NCBI GenBank assembly: GCA_964351885.1
Contig: CAYGPP010000128.1
Span: 1-11,912 of the forward strand
Direction of reading: 5' to 3'
Length of the DNA: 11,912 bases
Source: Marinoscillum sp964351885
Lineage (GTDB): Bacteria > Bacteroidota > Bacteroidia > Cytophagales > Cyclobacteriaceae
The notes below the pieces were generated by a model. It was not told where the DNA came from, made no database searches, and saw only the letters and a list, made by a program, of their open reading frames with translations. Each line of letters starts with the position of its first letter. The stretch's first letter is position 1. The position numbers and the translations under genes were made by a program. Below, piece by piece: positions 5,696 through 11,888 of this stretch.

Positions 5696-6937
5696 TTGAA
5701 TTCAGAACTACTTAGTCGATTTCATCAAATTCGAAATCAAACCTTGAATTTGGTTGAGCCACTCTCTATAGAAGATTACGTGGTTCAGCCGATTGTGGAT
5801 GTGAGTCCACCGAAGTGGCATTTGGCCCACACCACTTGGTTTTTTGAAACTTTTATTCTTGTTCCTTTCGCCGTTGATTATCAACTCGTAGACCCTTCGT
5901 ATCCGATGCTTTTCAATAGTTACTATGTCTCAGCAGGGGATAGGTGGTCTCGGGCAGACCGTGGAGCCTTGACGAGACCTTCCGTAAAAGAAGTTCTAAG
6001 TTATAGGACTAGGGTTGAGGAATCTATGGGTAGGTTTTTAGTCGAAACGGAACTTACCGAATCACAGATTCACATAATTGAGGTTGGGTTACAGCATGAG
6101 CAGCAGCATCAAGAGCTTTTGCTCTATGATATCAAATACATTCTGGGACATAATCCGCTCTTTCCCAAGTACCAAGACGAGCATTTCAATCCAGATTCCA
6201 TTGATATTAAGGCGGGCTGGCTACCTATCTCAAAAGGGAATTATCATATTGGGAATGATGGAGAGGGTTTTTGTTTTGATAATGAGCAAGGTCTACATGA
6301 GGTTCATTTGGAGTCATTTGAGATCAGGGATCAGCTTGTCACCAATGGTGAATTTCTAGAGTTTATCAAAGATGGAGGATATAGTAATCACCGTTATTGG
6401 CTGTCCGATGGTTGGGATTGGGTCAATGAAAATAAAATGACTGCTCCAATGTATTGGCTATCTGAGAACAACAAATGGTTACTGTATAGCCTGACAGGGT
6501 TGGAACCATTACCATTGAATGAGCCAGTGTCTCACGTTTCATATTATGAAGCAGATGCTTTCGCGAAATGGAAAGGGGTGAGGCTCCCAACAGAATACGA
6601 GTGGGAGGTAGCTGCCAACCGATTTGGGCAAGCCTCGAAGACTTCAGGTAATTTTGTTGAAAATGGAAGATATCGACCTCAAGGTGGCGATAGCCCGGGA
6701 TTCTTCGGAAACCTTTGGGAGTGGACAGCAAGTGCATATTTGCCATACCCATACTATTCTGCTCCAGAAGGCGCATTGGGAGAGTACAATGGTAAGTTTA
6801 TGGTTAACCAGCATGTATTGAGAGGTGGCTCGTATGCAACTCCGGCCGCTCATATTAGAGCTACTTATCGCAACTTTTTTCCACCTCAAATGCAATGGAT
6901 GTTTAGTGGTATCAGATTAGCGCGGCATGTCATTTAA
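5696..6937 (+). CDS. egtB: Ergothioneine biosynthesis sulfoxide synthase EgtB
   Basis: This 413-residue non-heme iron enzyme uses O2 to couple hercynine to a sulfur donor (gamma-glutamylcysteine or cysteine), forming the C-S bond of ergothioneine. The N-terminal DinB-like domain (about 5-150) supplies the iron ligands: a histidine of HLAHTTWFFE (H45) and the pair H134/H138 in HEQQHQE. A formylglycine-generating-enzyme-like domain covers about 173-410, with RLPTEYEWE (296-304), GNLWEWT (338-344), RGGSYAT (376-382) and YRNFFPP...GIRLAR (391-410). The only usable start is TTG at 5696: an in-frame TAG lies at 5654-5656, no ATG intervenes, and the conserved N-terminus LLSRFHQIRNQT begins at residue 5. 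egtD follows 109 bp later. No egtA or egtC is present, so I cannot say which sulfur donor is used. Confidence 0.94.
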   Translation: MNSELLSRFHQIRNQTLNLVEPLSIEDYVVQPIVDVSPPKWHLAHTTWFFETFILVPFAVDYQLVDPSYPMLFNSYYVSAGDRWSRADRGALTRPSVKEVLSYRTRVEESMGRFLVETELTESQIHIIEVGLQHEQQHQELLLYDIKYILGHNPLFPKYQDEHFNPDSIDIKAGWLPISKGNYHIGNDGEGFCFDNEQGLHEVHLESFEIRDQLVTNGEFLEFIKDGGYSNHRYWLSDGWDWVNENKMTAPMYWLSENNKWLLYSLTGLEPLPLNEPVSHVSYYEADAFAKWKGVRLPTEYEWEVAANRFGQASKTSGNFVENGRYRPQGGDSPGFFGNLWEWTASAYLPYPYYSAPEGALGEYNGKFMVNQHVLRGGSYATPAAHIRATYRNFFPPQMQWMFSGIRLARHVI

Positions 6938-6978
6938 CAGAATTATAAAAGTCCAATGCAAAACTTCACAAATAGTCC

Positions 6979-6995
6979 CTTGGCAATTGCTCAAG
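6979..6995. repeat. Imperfect palindrome between egtB and egtD
   Basis: CTTGGCAATTGCTCAAG consists of the perfect palindrome GCAATTGC flanked by CTTG and CAAG, with one extra base on the right side. It lies in the 109-bp gap upstream of egtD and could be a regulator site. No consensus promoter was recognised in the gap. Confidence 0.3.
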
Positions 6996-7046
6996 AGGCG
7001 CTTTGTAACTCAACTCAGAATTAATTATTTCATATAAAATAGTCAA

Positions 7047-7994
7047 GTGTCTCTAGATCAATTTTCTCAAGACGTTTTGGAAGGGTTGTCGTCCAAGCCA
7101 AAAAAACTCTCTTCAAAGTATTTTTATGACGCCAATGGAGATTCACTCTTTCAGCAGATAATGAATCTGGATGAATACTACCTGTCTCGGGCAGAGCTAG
7201 AGATATTTCAATCCTATAAGGATGAAATCTTAAGCTTAGTTGATGCTAAGGGATATTTCAGATTGCTTGAGTTAGGTGCCGGTGATGGTGCTAAGACCAA
7301 GGTTTTGATAAAGTATTTTCTTCAAAAGAAAGTCGACTTCACTTATGCACCAGTAGACATCTCAGCAAACGTATTAAATGAGCTTAGTAAAACCATGCAG
7401 CGTGATATTTCTGGCCTGAAGATAGAACCTTTGGTAGGGGATTATTTCAAAGTATTGAATGAACTGAAGTTTAAAAATGGCGGACGATCCATTGTTTTCT
7501 TTTTGGGTTCTAACATCGGAAATTTCCTCAATGAAACGGCAATATCGTTCTTGACGAGTATCCATGACAATCTTAAAAAAGGTGATTTGCTTATGATTGG
7601 TTTCGACCTCAAGAAAGATCCCAAAACCATCCTGAGGGCATACAATGACGATCAAGGAGTTACCAAAGCATTCAACATGAATTTGCTTAACCGAATTAAT
7701 GTTGAGCTTGGAGCTGATTTTGATTCGAATCAGTTTGATCATAATCCTATCTATGACCCAATGACAGGGGAGTGTCGCAGTTACTTGATTTCCAAAGAGG
7801 CATTAGATGTTGAGATAGCCCACTTGGATAAGACATTCCATTTTGATGCTTGGGAGCCTATTTTCATGGAAGTTTCCAAAAAATACGACTTGAGAGAGAT
7901 TCAATCACTTGCTTCTGATACAGGATTTAAGTTAGTCCGGAATTTTTTTGATAGTAATAATATGTTTTGTGATTCCGTATGGGAAGTAATGTGA
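7047..7994 (+). CDS. egtD: L-histidine N-alpha-methyltransferase EgtD
   Basis: This 315-residue SAM-dependent enzyme trimethylates the alpha-amino group of histidine to hercynine, the first step of ergothioneine synthesis. The SAM site is LELGAGDGAKT (74-84), with PVDIS (102-106) as the acidic ribose-binding motif. Family features include KYFYDANGD (24-32), LGSNIGNF (153-160) and FDLKKD (186-191). The segment MEVSKKYDL (274-282) contains the E-x-S pair (E275, S277) matching the imidazole-binding glutamate and serine known in mycobacterial EgtD, which supports histidine as substrate. The start is GTG at 7047: an in-frame TAA lies at 7035-7037 and the next ATG would remove conserved sequence. 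It is probably co-transcribed with egtB, and hercynine passes straight to EgtB. Confidence 0.94.
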   Translation: MSLDQFSQDVLEGLSSKPKKLSSKYFYDANGDSLFQQIMNLDEYYLSRAELEIFQSYKDEILSLVDAKGYFRLLELGAGDGAKTKVLIKYFLQKKVDFTYAPVDISANVLNELSKTMQRDISGLKIEPLVGDYFKVLNELKFKNGGRSIVFFLGSNIGNFLNETAISFLTSIHDNLKKGDLLMIGFDLKKDPKTILRAYNDDQGVTKAFNMNLLNRINVELGADFDSNQFDHNPIYDPMTGECRSYLISKEALDVEIAHLDKTFHFDAWEPIFMEVSKKYDLREIQSLASDTGFKLVRNFFDSNNMFCDSVWEVM

Positions 7995-8014
7995 CAAATA
8001 AGAGTCTTCTTCCT

Positions 8015-8043
8015 TTTGAAATTCAATTAAGCAAGTAAATTTG
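8015..8043 (+). promoter_or_regulatory. Promoter of tRNA-Leu(GAG)
   Basis: TTTG (8015-8018), a 17-bp spacer and TAAATTTG (8036-8043, perfect TAnnTTTG) place the transcription start a few bases before the tRNA at 8055. The box and the bases after it (ATTTGCCAACC) closely match the promoter of the second tRNA-Leu gene at 11441. Confidence 0.75.
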
Positions 8044-8054
8044 CCAACCTAAAT

Positions 8055-8138
8055 GCCCAGGTGCTGAAATTGGTAGACAGGCATGGTTGAGGGCCATGTG
8101 TTCGTATGGACGTGGGGGTTCGACTCCCCCTCTGGGCA
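8055..8138 (+). tRNA. tRNA-Leu (anticodon GAG)
   Basis: An 84-nt class II tRNA. The acceptor stem pairs GCCCAGG (8055-8061) with TCTGGGC (8131-8137), followed by discriminator A. The anticodon stem is CATGG/CCATG (8082-8086 with 8094-8098). The loop TTGAGGG gives anticodon GAG at 8089-8091, reading CUC and CUU. A long variable arm follows, then the T arm with stem GGGGG/CCCCC and loop TTCGACT. CCA is not encoded. The gene has its own promoter and terminator. Confidence 0.96.
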
Positions 8139-8145
8139 CTACTTG

Positions 8146-8177
8146 AAAGTCCTGATGGCATCATCAGGACTTTTTTT
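8146..8177 (+). terminator. Intrinsic terminator after tRNA-Leu(GAG)
   Basis: A perfect 12-bp stem AAAGTCCTGATG/CATCAGGACTTT (8146-8157 with 8162-8173) with loop GCAT ends in a run of seven T. It starts 8 bp after the tRNA, and no other terminator was seen after egtD, so it may end the egtB-egtD transcript as well. Confidence 0.9.
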
Positions 8178-8194
8178 GTTCTAAAAACACTACT

Positions 8195-9247
8195 ATGAAA
8201 GTCAATGTAAGCTTACTCAAAGACATTTGTGAGATTCCAGGTGCTCCCGGATTTGAAAAACCCATTCGTGATCTTGTGATTAAAGAGATTTCCGATCATG
8301 TAGATGAAGTGAGCGTGGATAATATGGGCAATGTGATTGCCATCAAGAAAGGTGTGAAAAATCCTGATGGGAAGAAGGTCATGGTAGCCGCCCACATGGA
8401 CGAAATAGGCTTTTTGGTATCGCACATAGATGAAAATGGATTCATTAGATTTCAAACTTTGGGAGGATTTGATCCCAAGACTTTGACCTCTCAGCGTGTA
8501 ATTATTCATGGAAGAGAAGATGTGATTGGTGTGATGGGTAGTAAGCCTATTCATGTGATGAAAGCTGAGGAGCGCAACAAGCCTGCTAAGATTGAGGATT
8601 TCTTTATCGACTGTGGTTTATCAAAAGAAGCACTAGATGGGCTCATTGAGATTGGTGATCCTATTACTCGACAAAGGGAGCTGATAGAGATGGGAGAGTG
8701 TGTTAACTGTAAGTCTATAGACAATAGGGTTTCTGTCTATATACTCATCGAGGCGCTCAAACTGATTAAGTCACCAGCTTTTGATTTTTACGCAGTTTTT
8801 ACGGTACAAGAGGAGGTCGGGATAAGAGGTGCCAATGTAGCTTCTCATACCATCAACCCAGATTTCGGTTTGGCCTTAGATACTACTATTGCATATGATC
8901 TACCTGGAGCTCAAAGTCACGAGAGGGTAACTGAGCTGGGCAAAGGGACTGCTATCAAAATAATGGACGCAATGACTATTTGTGATTCTCGAATGGTTCG
9001 CTTCTTAAAGGAAACTGCTAAGAAACATAACATTAGCTGGCAACCTGAGATACTTGCTGCTGGAGGAACAGATACTTCTGGGGTTCAGAGGATGGGAAAA
9101 AATGGTTCCATTGCTGGTGCCATATCCATTCCTACAAGACACTTGCATCAGGTGATAGAAATGGCACATAAATCGGATATAATTAATTCTGTAGAACTTT
9201 TAATCGCAGCACTAGAGGAGATCGATCAAGCAGACTGGAGTTATTAA
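8195..9247 (+). CDS. M42 family metallo-aminopeptidase
   Basis: A 350-residue cytoplasmic enzyme of peptidase family M42, whose members form large tetrahedral dodecamers and remove N-terminal residues from peptides with two zinc or cobalt ions. Visible metal and catalytic residues are H67 in AAHMDEIG, D176 in SIDNRV (bridging aspartate), the catalytic E206 and metal ligand E207 in QEEVGIRGA, D229 in ALDTT, and H318 in TRHLHQ. The dimerisation-type beta domain occupies about 75-165. Length matches the family. Residue specificity (glutamyl, leucyl or other) cannot be told from the motifs. The gene starts 17 bp after the tRNA-Leu terminator and ends at a bidirectional terminator, so it is a single-gene unit. 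No canonical promoter was found in the short gap. Confidence 0.93.
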   Translation: MKVNVSLLKDICEIPGAPGFEKPIRDLVIKEISDHVDEVSVDNMGNVIAIKKGVKNPDGKKVMVAAHMDEIGFLVSHIDENGFIRFQTLGGFDPKTLTSQRVIIHGREDVIGVMGSKPIHVMKAEERNKPAKIEDFFIDCGLSKEALDGLIEIGDPITRQRELIEMGECVNCKSIDNRVSVYILIEALKLIKSPAFDFYAVFTVQEEVGIRGANVASHTINPDFGLALDTTIAYDLPGAQSHERVTELGKGTAIKIMDAMTICDSRMVRFLKETAKKHNISWQPEILAAGGTDTSGVQRMGKNGSIAGAISIPTRHLHQVIEMAHKSDIINSVELLIAALEEIDQADWSY

Positions 9248-9280
9248 GAACTGCTATTTTAGGACGGGACAATAAGACAT

Positions 9281-9316
9281 AAAAAAACCTCAAGAGACTA
9301 TCTAGAGGTTTTTTTT
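9281..9316. terminator. Bidirectional terminator between convergent genes
   Basis: A run of seven A and then CCTC (9288-9291) pair with GAGG and then eight T (9305-9316). An inner AGA/TCT stem follows after one A-A mismatch. The A and T runs let it work for the M42 gene on the plus strand and the YqhA-family gene on the minus strand. Confidence 0.85.
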
Positions 9317-9338
9317 GTAATTTTTTGGAGCCGTCAGG

Positions 9339-9926
9339 TTAATCTTCCTTCTCCTTTTTTTTGTCTTCTCTTACATTCACTGCTGCATGACCGTGCTTGT
9401 AGCTGTGGGTTGTTTTTTCAGTCAAAGCTAGTAGGAAGGCTGATACAATAAAGACCATGTGAATCACGATTTCTATAATGACCGCTTCACTGTCCTCTTT
9501 CTGGGTAGCTTCTCTATAATTAATAAAGGTTTTTAGTAATTGAACCCCAGAGATGGATGCTAATGAAGTGGAGAGTTTAATCTTCAATTGACCTGCATCA
9601 AGATCTTCTAACCACAGGGGTTTATCATCATGCATGTCTACATCTATACGACTGGTGAAAATAGAATATCCACCAATGGTAACCATGATCACTAAATTCA
9701 TCACCATAGAGATATCTACTAAAGCCAAAATGCCAAGCATCATCTGATTATCATCCCACGTATACGTATGTAAGAAAAGATGATAGAGTTCTTGAAAAAA
9801 CTTGACTAAGTATAAGAAAGCAGCGATAGTCAGTCCTGTATATAAAGGTGCTTGAACCCATCTGCTCCAGAAAATAAATCCCTCAAAGAAATTTTCAAAT
9901 TTTTTAAGTCCGGTTTCTTGTTCCAT
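9339..9926 (-). CDS. YqhA / UPF0114 family membrane protein
   Basis: A 195-residue inner-membrane protein of the UPF0114 (YqhA) family, whose function is not established. Three to four hydrophobic segments are visible at about 26-48, 63-91 and 149-169. The conserved cytoplasmic segment WLEDLDAGQLKIKLSTSLASISGVQLLKTF (105-134) is the family signature. The C-terminal tail is highly charged (KKKEKED). The ATG at 9926 fits the family's usual start, with the amphipathic FFEGFIFWSRW just before the first helix. It follows the RDD gene on the same strand after 72 bp, a gap that contains a 14-bp palindrome. Whether the two form one transcript is unclear, because no consensus promoter is visible in the gap. 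Confidence 0.87.
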   Translation of the reverse strand: MEQETGLKKFENFFEGFIFWSRWVQAPLYTGLTIAAFLYLVKFFQELYHLFLHTYTWDDNQMMLGILALVDISMVMNLVIMVTIGGYSIFTSRIDVDMHDDKPLWLEDLDAGQLKIKLSTSLASISGVQLLKTFINYREATQKEDSEAVIIEIVIHMVFIVSAFLLALTEKTTHSYKHGHAAVNVREDKKKEKED

Positions 9927-9970
9927 TGTGGTTAGGTGTAGTTATAAAGTGAAAGATACCATTTTCTTTA

Positions 9971-9984
9971 ATTCCTTAAGGAAT
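9971..9984. repeat. 14-bp palindrome between the RDD and YqhA-family genes
   Basis: ATTCCTTAAGGAAT is a perfect palindrome 15 bp downstream of the RDD stop codon and 44 bp upstream of the YqhA-family start. It lacks a T-tract on either side, so it is more like an operator than a terminator. Its core TTAAGG recurs in the repeats upstream of the RDD gene at 10488-10548. Confidence 0.4.
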
Positions 9985-9998
9985 GATTATTTGAAAAA

Positions 9999-10385
9999 TC
10001 ATCGAGTATTTGAAATTATCACTCTGCTTCTAACCATCAAATCGTGTATTGCAAGATGGTCTGTTCGCAAAATGACGACTAGATATGCAATGAAAAGGAC
10101 TGGAATAGATAAGAGTTTGATAACAGAACGTAAAGCACTTTGACTGAGTGACAGTGTCATATCATCTTTATTAATCACCTCAAGTTTCATGATTCTCTTA
10201 CCCAGAGTCCCTTTCCAGTTAGATAACGTGCCAATCACATCATACACATAGGCTACAATCGTCATTGTCAAGATTAAAATGGAGTCATTTGTAATAAAGG
10301 AGCTAATCAGATAGAAACAAGGTAGGAGTACCATTAAGTCTATGTTGTAAGCCATTAGTCTTCTCCAAAATCCAGCATTTACCAT
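9999..10385 (-). CDS. RDD family membrane protein
   Basis: A 128-residue inner-membrane protein of the RDD family. Members include ion/proton antiporters and many proteins of unknown role. The defining residues are present: arginine in GFWRRL (R8/R9), aspartate in YNIDLMVLL (D16), and aspartate in AIHDLMVRSRVI (D115). The cytoplasmic motif TLGKRIMKLEV lies at 60-70. Hydrophobic segments lie at about 16-31, 35-53 and 92-108. I chose the ATG at 10385, which gives the family-typical start VNAGFWRRL. A TTG at 10409 would add eight residues but falls within a promoter-like box (TACAATTTTG on the minus strand). The function here is unknown. Confidence 0.85.
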   Translation of the reverse strand: MVNAGFWRRLMAYNIDLMVLLPCFYLISSFITNDSILILTMTIVAYVYDVIGTLSNWKGTLGKRIMKLEVINKDDMTLSLSQSALRSVIKLLSIPVLFIAYLVVILRTDHLAIHDLMVRSRVIISNTR

Positions 10386-10779
10386 AACTAATTTCTGATT
10401 TAAGGTCAAAATTGTAATGTGAAGGCAAGATTAGCAATGAATGTGTGATCTTCAATTGTATCAAATGCCAAATAAAAATAAATGTTATTTAAGGTTTATA
10501 AAATATTATTAAGGTATTAAGAGAAAAAACGCAATATTAAGGCCTTAAAAATCAAATTGCCGGGATATTTACAGAAACAATAAAAATAATGCAATGCAAT
10601 CGATCGGTGTATGAGCAATAAATTCATATTATCAATGAATTAGGCATATCATTGAATGAGATGTAAATATTTATACTTATGAGTATGAAATATGTATTAA
10701 TAACGGTAAAACATTGCAAAGTAGATCAAATAGGCTTCAACTTTGCATCATAGTTAATCACTTATTAATGAATACAACT
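10386..10779. other. AT-rich intergenic region with short repeats and hairpins
   Basis: No coding sequence is convincing in this divergent gap. It contains a cluster of ATTAAGG-like repeats and a 12-bp palindrome (10488-10548), and short hairpins at 10621-10655 and 10673-10686. An 8-bp inverted repeat TGCAAAGT/ACTTTGCA (10715-10722 with 10740-10747) lies just before the secreted-protein gene. No perfect TAnnTTTG promoter is seen on the plus strand. Confidence 0.6.
10488..10548. repeat. TTAAGG repeat cluster ending in a palindrome
   Basis: TTTAAGG (10488), ATTAAGG (10508), ATTAAGA (10516) and ATTAAGG (10536) start at intervals of 20, 8 and 20 bp, so the pattern repeats with a 28-bp period. 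The last copy continues into the perfect palindrome TTAAGGCCTTAA (10537-10548). The cluster lies 100-165 bp upstream of the RDD gene and may hold regulator sites. Confidence 0.4.
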
Positions 10780-11358
10780 ATGAAATACACAATGAAAAAC
10801 ATGCTTGCACTATTAATAGTTTTTAGTGCAACACTCGCAAGTGCAGGAGATTCAGCTAATATGGCTACCAACTGCAGAATCGTGGAAGAAGAGAAGCAGA
10901 TGTACCGAGTCGAATTCGTTGCGAATGAGAAGCAAAGTGTCAAGATTGAGATTTGGGATCAATACGAGGAGTTGGTCTATCAGAATAGAGCTTATGCATC
11001 ATCTTTTGTCAAAACATTCGATTTATCACATTTGCCAAATGGCGAATACGAATTGAAGTTGACGGCCGATGATTATGATTACTCTGAAGCGATCACAATT
11101 AATTCACTAGAGGGAATGAGTATCCGATTTATTAAAAGAGACACTCGAAAAATCTCTATGGTAGGCTCAAAGTTCCAAGAGAAGGGAATGAGCTTGTACA
11201 TACTGGATGAAAATAAAGAGATCGTCTATAAAAACGATTATGATGATGAAACTCAGGTTCACAAAATTTTCAATTTCGATAAGCTGGAAGGAGATGAAGT
11301 TACTTTCATTCTTTTCCATGACAATGAAATAGTAACAGAGGAAAAAATTAGATTTTAA
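10780..11358 (+). CDS. Secreted protein with two similar beta-rich halves, unknown function
   Basis: I do not recognise a named family. From the ATG at 10780 the protein has 192 residues. The start could also be ATG at 10768 or 10792; a TTG at 10714 is rejected because the signal peptide (KNMLALLIVFSATLASA, cleaved before GDS) begins far downstream of it. The mature part seems to contain two similar halves of about 60-70 residues. Each has a strand like KIEIWDQYEELVYQN or LYILDENKEIVYKN, then a phrase such as KTFDLSHLPNGEYELKL or KIFNFDKLEGDEVTFIL, then a final strand ending in EAITI or EEKIRF. This resembles the small beta-sandwich of Bacteroidota sorting-tail-like domains, but it lacks the usual conserved C-terminal signal. 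It is probably periplasmic or surface-located. A terminator follows 29 bp after the stop. Confidence 0.75.
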   Translation: MKYTMKNMLALLIVFSATLASAGDSANMATNCRIVEEEKQMYRVEFVANEKQSVKIEIWDQYEELVYQNRAYASSFVKTFDLSHLPNGEYELKLTADDYDYSEAITINSLEGMSIRFIKRDTRKISMVGSKFQEKGMSLYILDENKEIVYKNDYDDETQVHKIFNFDKLEGDEVTFILFHDNEIVTEEKIRF

Positions 11359-11387
11359 GGACGTAAATGGAATTTATTAGGTGAAAG

Positions 11388-11415
11388 AAAAGGATGTCAA
11401 TTGACATCCTTTTTT
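11388..11415 (+). terminator. Intrinsic terminator after the secreted-protein gene
   Basis: A perfect 11-bp stem AAAAGGATGTC/GACATCCTTTT (11388-11398 with 11403-11413) with loop AATT runs into further T. It starts 29 bp after the stop codon and ends 3 bp before the tRNA promoter. Confidence 0.88.
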
Positions 11416-11417
11416 AG

Positions 11418-11448
11418 TTTGTATTAATTGGTTCTTTTGATAGATTTG
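11418..11448 (+). promoter_or_regulatory. Promoter of tRNA-Leu(CAA)
   Basis: TTTG (11418-11421), a 19-bp spacer and TAGATTTG (11441-11448, perfect TAnnTTTG). Transcription should start near 11454, giving a leader of about 35-40 nt before the tRNA. The box plus downstream bases (ATTTGCCATCC) match the other tRNA-Leu promoter. Confidence 0.78.
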
Positions 11449-11462
11449 CCATCCGTTTGTCA

Positions 11463-11482
11463 GAGCTGCGGGGACGCAGCTC
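11463..11482 (+). other. GC-rich hairpin in the tRNA-Leu(CAA) leader
   Basis: GAGCTGCG (11463-11470) and CGCAGCTC (11475-11482) form a perfect 8-bp stem closed by GGGA, a GNRA-type tetraloop. It ends 8 nt before the tRNA 5' end and is far more GC-rich than its surroundings. It should be part of the precursor transcript removed by RNase P. Confidence 0.6.
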
Positions 11483-11490
11483 GGAGAGAT

Positions 11491-11571
11491 GCCTGAGTGG
11501 CGGAACTGGTAGACGCGCACGACTCAAACTCGTGTTCCTTTGGAGTGCCGGTTCGATTCCGGCCTCAGGTA
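11491..11571 (+). tRNA. tRNA-Leu (anticodon CAA)
   Basis: An 81-nt class II tRNA. The acceptor stem pairs GCCTGAG (11491-11497) with CTCAGGT (11564-11570), with a G-U pair at the end, followed by discriminator A. The anticodon stem is CACGA/TCGTG, with loop CTCAAAC giving CAA at 11525-11527, which reads UUG. A long variable arm is present. The T arm is GCCGG/CCGGC with loop TTCGATT. CCA is not encoded. Confidence 0.96.
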
Positions 11572-11574
11572 CAG

Positions 11575-11608
11575 AAACCCCTGTTAATCACTTGATTATC
11601 AGGGGTTT
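11575..11608 (+). terminator. Hairpin after tRNA-Leu(CAA), probable terminator
   Basis: AAACCCCTG/CAGGGGTTT (11575-11583 with 11600-11608) with an inner AATCA/TGATT stem. It starts 3 bp after the tRNA. The T-run is short (TTT, then TTTT after ACTG), so it is weaker than the other terminators here. Confidence 0.65.
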
Positions 11609-11656
11609 ACTGTTTTATGTAAGACAGAATGGGGAATAATATCCAATAACCAAAAT

Positions 11657-11671
11657 GGAGTATTTAACTCC
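11657..11671 (+). repeat. Small hairpin upstream of the YwbE-family gene
   Basis: GGAGT/ACTCC (11657-11661 with 11667-11671) with a 5-nt loop lies 24 bp before the ATG at 11696. It may lie in the leader of that gene, but it could be chance. Confidence 0.25.
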
Positions 11672-11695
11672 CTAACTTAATTTTTTGATTTGACA

Positions 11696-11878
11696 ATGAG
11701 CGACGGTACTATAAGAGCAAATATCAAGGAGGGCTTTTTTGTAGCAATTGTCCAGAAGCACCATCAACGAAGTGGTGAATTGACCGAAGGAGAAGTAAAG
11801 CGTTTGCTTACCAAATCACCCAACCATAGTCATGGAATCAAGGTGGAATTGACTACTCCCGCACTCGCTCGTCTATGA
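11696..11878 (+). CDS. YwbE family small protein (DUF2196)
   Basis: A 60-residue protein matching the YwbE/DUF2196 family of conserved small proteins of unknown function. The recognisable core is NIKEGFFVAIVQKHHQRSGELTEGEVKRLLTKSPNHSHGIKVELT (8-52). The family version typically reads DIVLKxDQRTGxLTxGxVKxILTxSPxHPHGIKVxL. The C-terminus diverges: after VELT the sequence reads TPALARL and stops, whereas the family usually continues with a glycine-containing GQVGRV-like end a few residues longer. The last codons and the stop lie in a 12-bp hairpin. The ATG at 11696 is preferred over a TTG two codons upstream. It may be a small RNA- or nucleic-acid-associated protein, but that is not established. 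Confidence 0.82.
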   Translation: MSDGTIRANIKEGFFVAIVQKHHQRSGELTEGEVKRLLTKSPNHSHGIKVELTTPALARL

Positions 11879-11888
11879 CGAGTGAGTG
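11862..11888 (+). terminator. Hairpin spanning the stop codon of the YwbE-family gene
   Basis: CACTCGCTCGTC (11862-11873) pairs with GACGAGTGAGTG (11877-11888), 12 bp with one G-U pair and a 3-nt loop. The TGA stop codon lies at the loop and 3' arm. Only TTATTTATA follows, so it is an imperfect terminator. A second small stem GGGCA/TGCCC follows at 11898-11910, at the window edge. Confidence 0.5.

Noticed and set aside
8174..8180. Frameshift or truncation of the M42 gene by the upstream terminator
   Set aside because: The M42 protein has a complete N-terminus and all metal ligands, and the terminator lies fully upstream.
9928..10143. 71-codon plus-strand open frame
   Set aside because: It is antisense to the RDD gene, without codon bias or a domain.
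10488..10548. LytTR binding direct repeats
   Set aside because: The spacing (about 20 bp) is similar to LytTR sites, but the TTAAGG sequence does not match the known LytTR half-site pattern.
10714..10779. TTG start giving a 22-residue longer secreted protein
   Set aside because: The signal peptide begins at the later ATGs, and the extension is not signal-like.
11457..11639. 60-codon open frame
   Set aside because: It runs straight through tRNA-Leu(CAA) and its leader, so it is not a gene.
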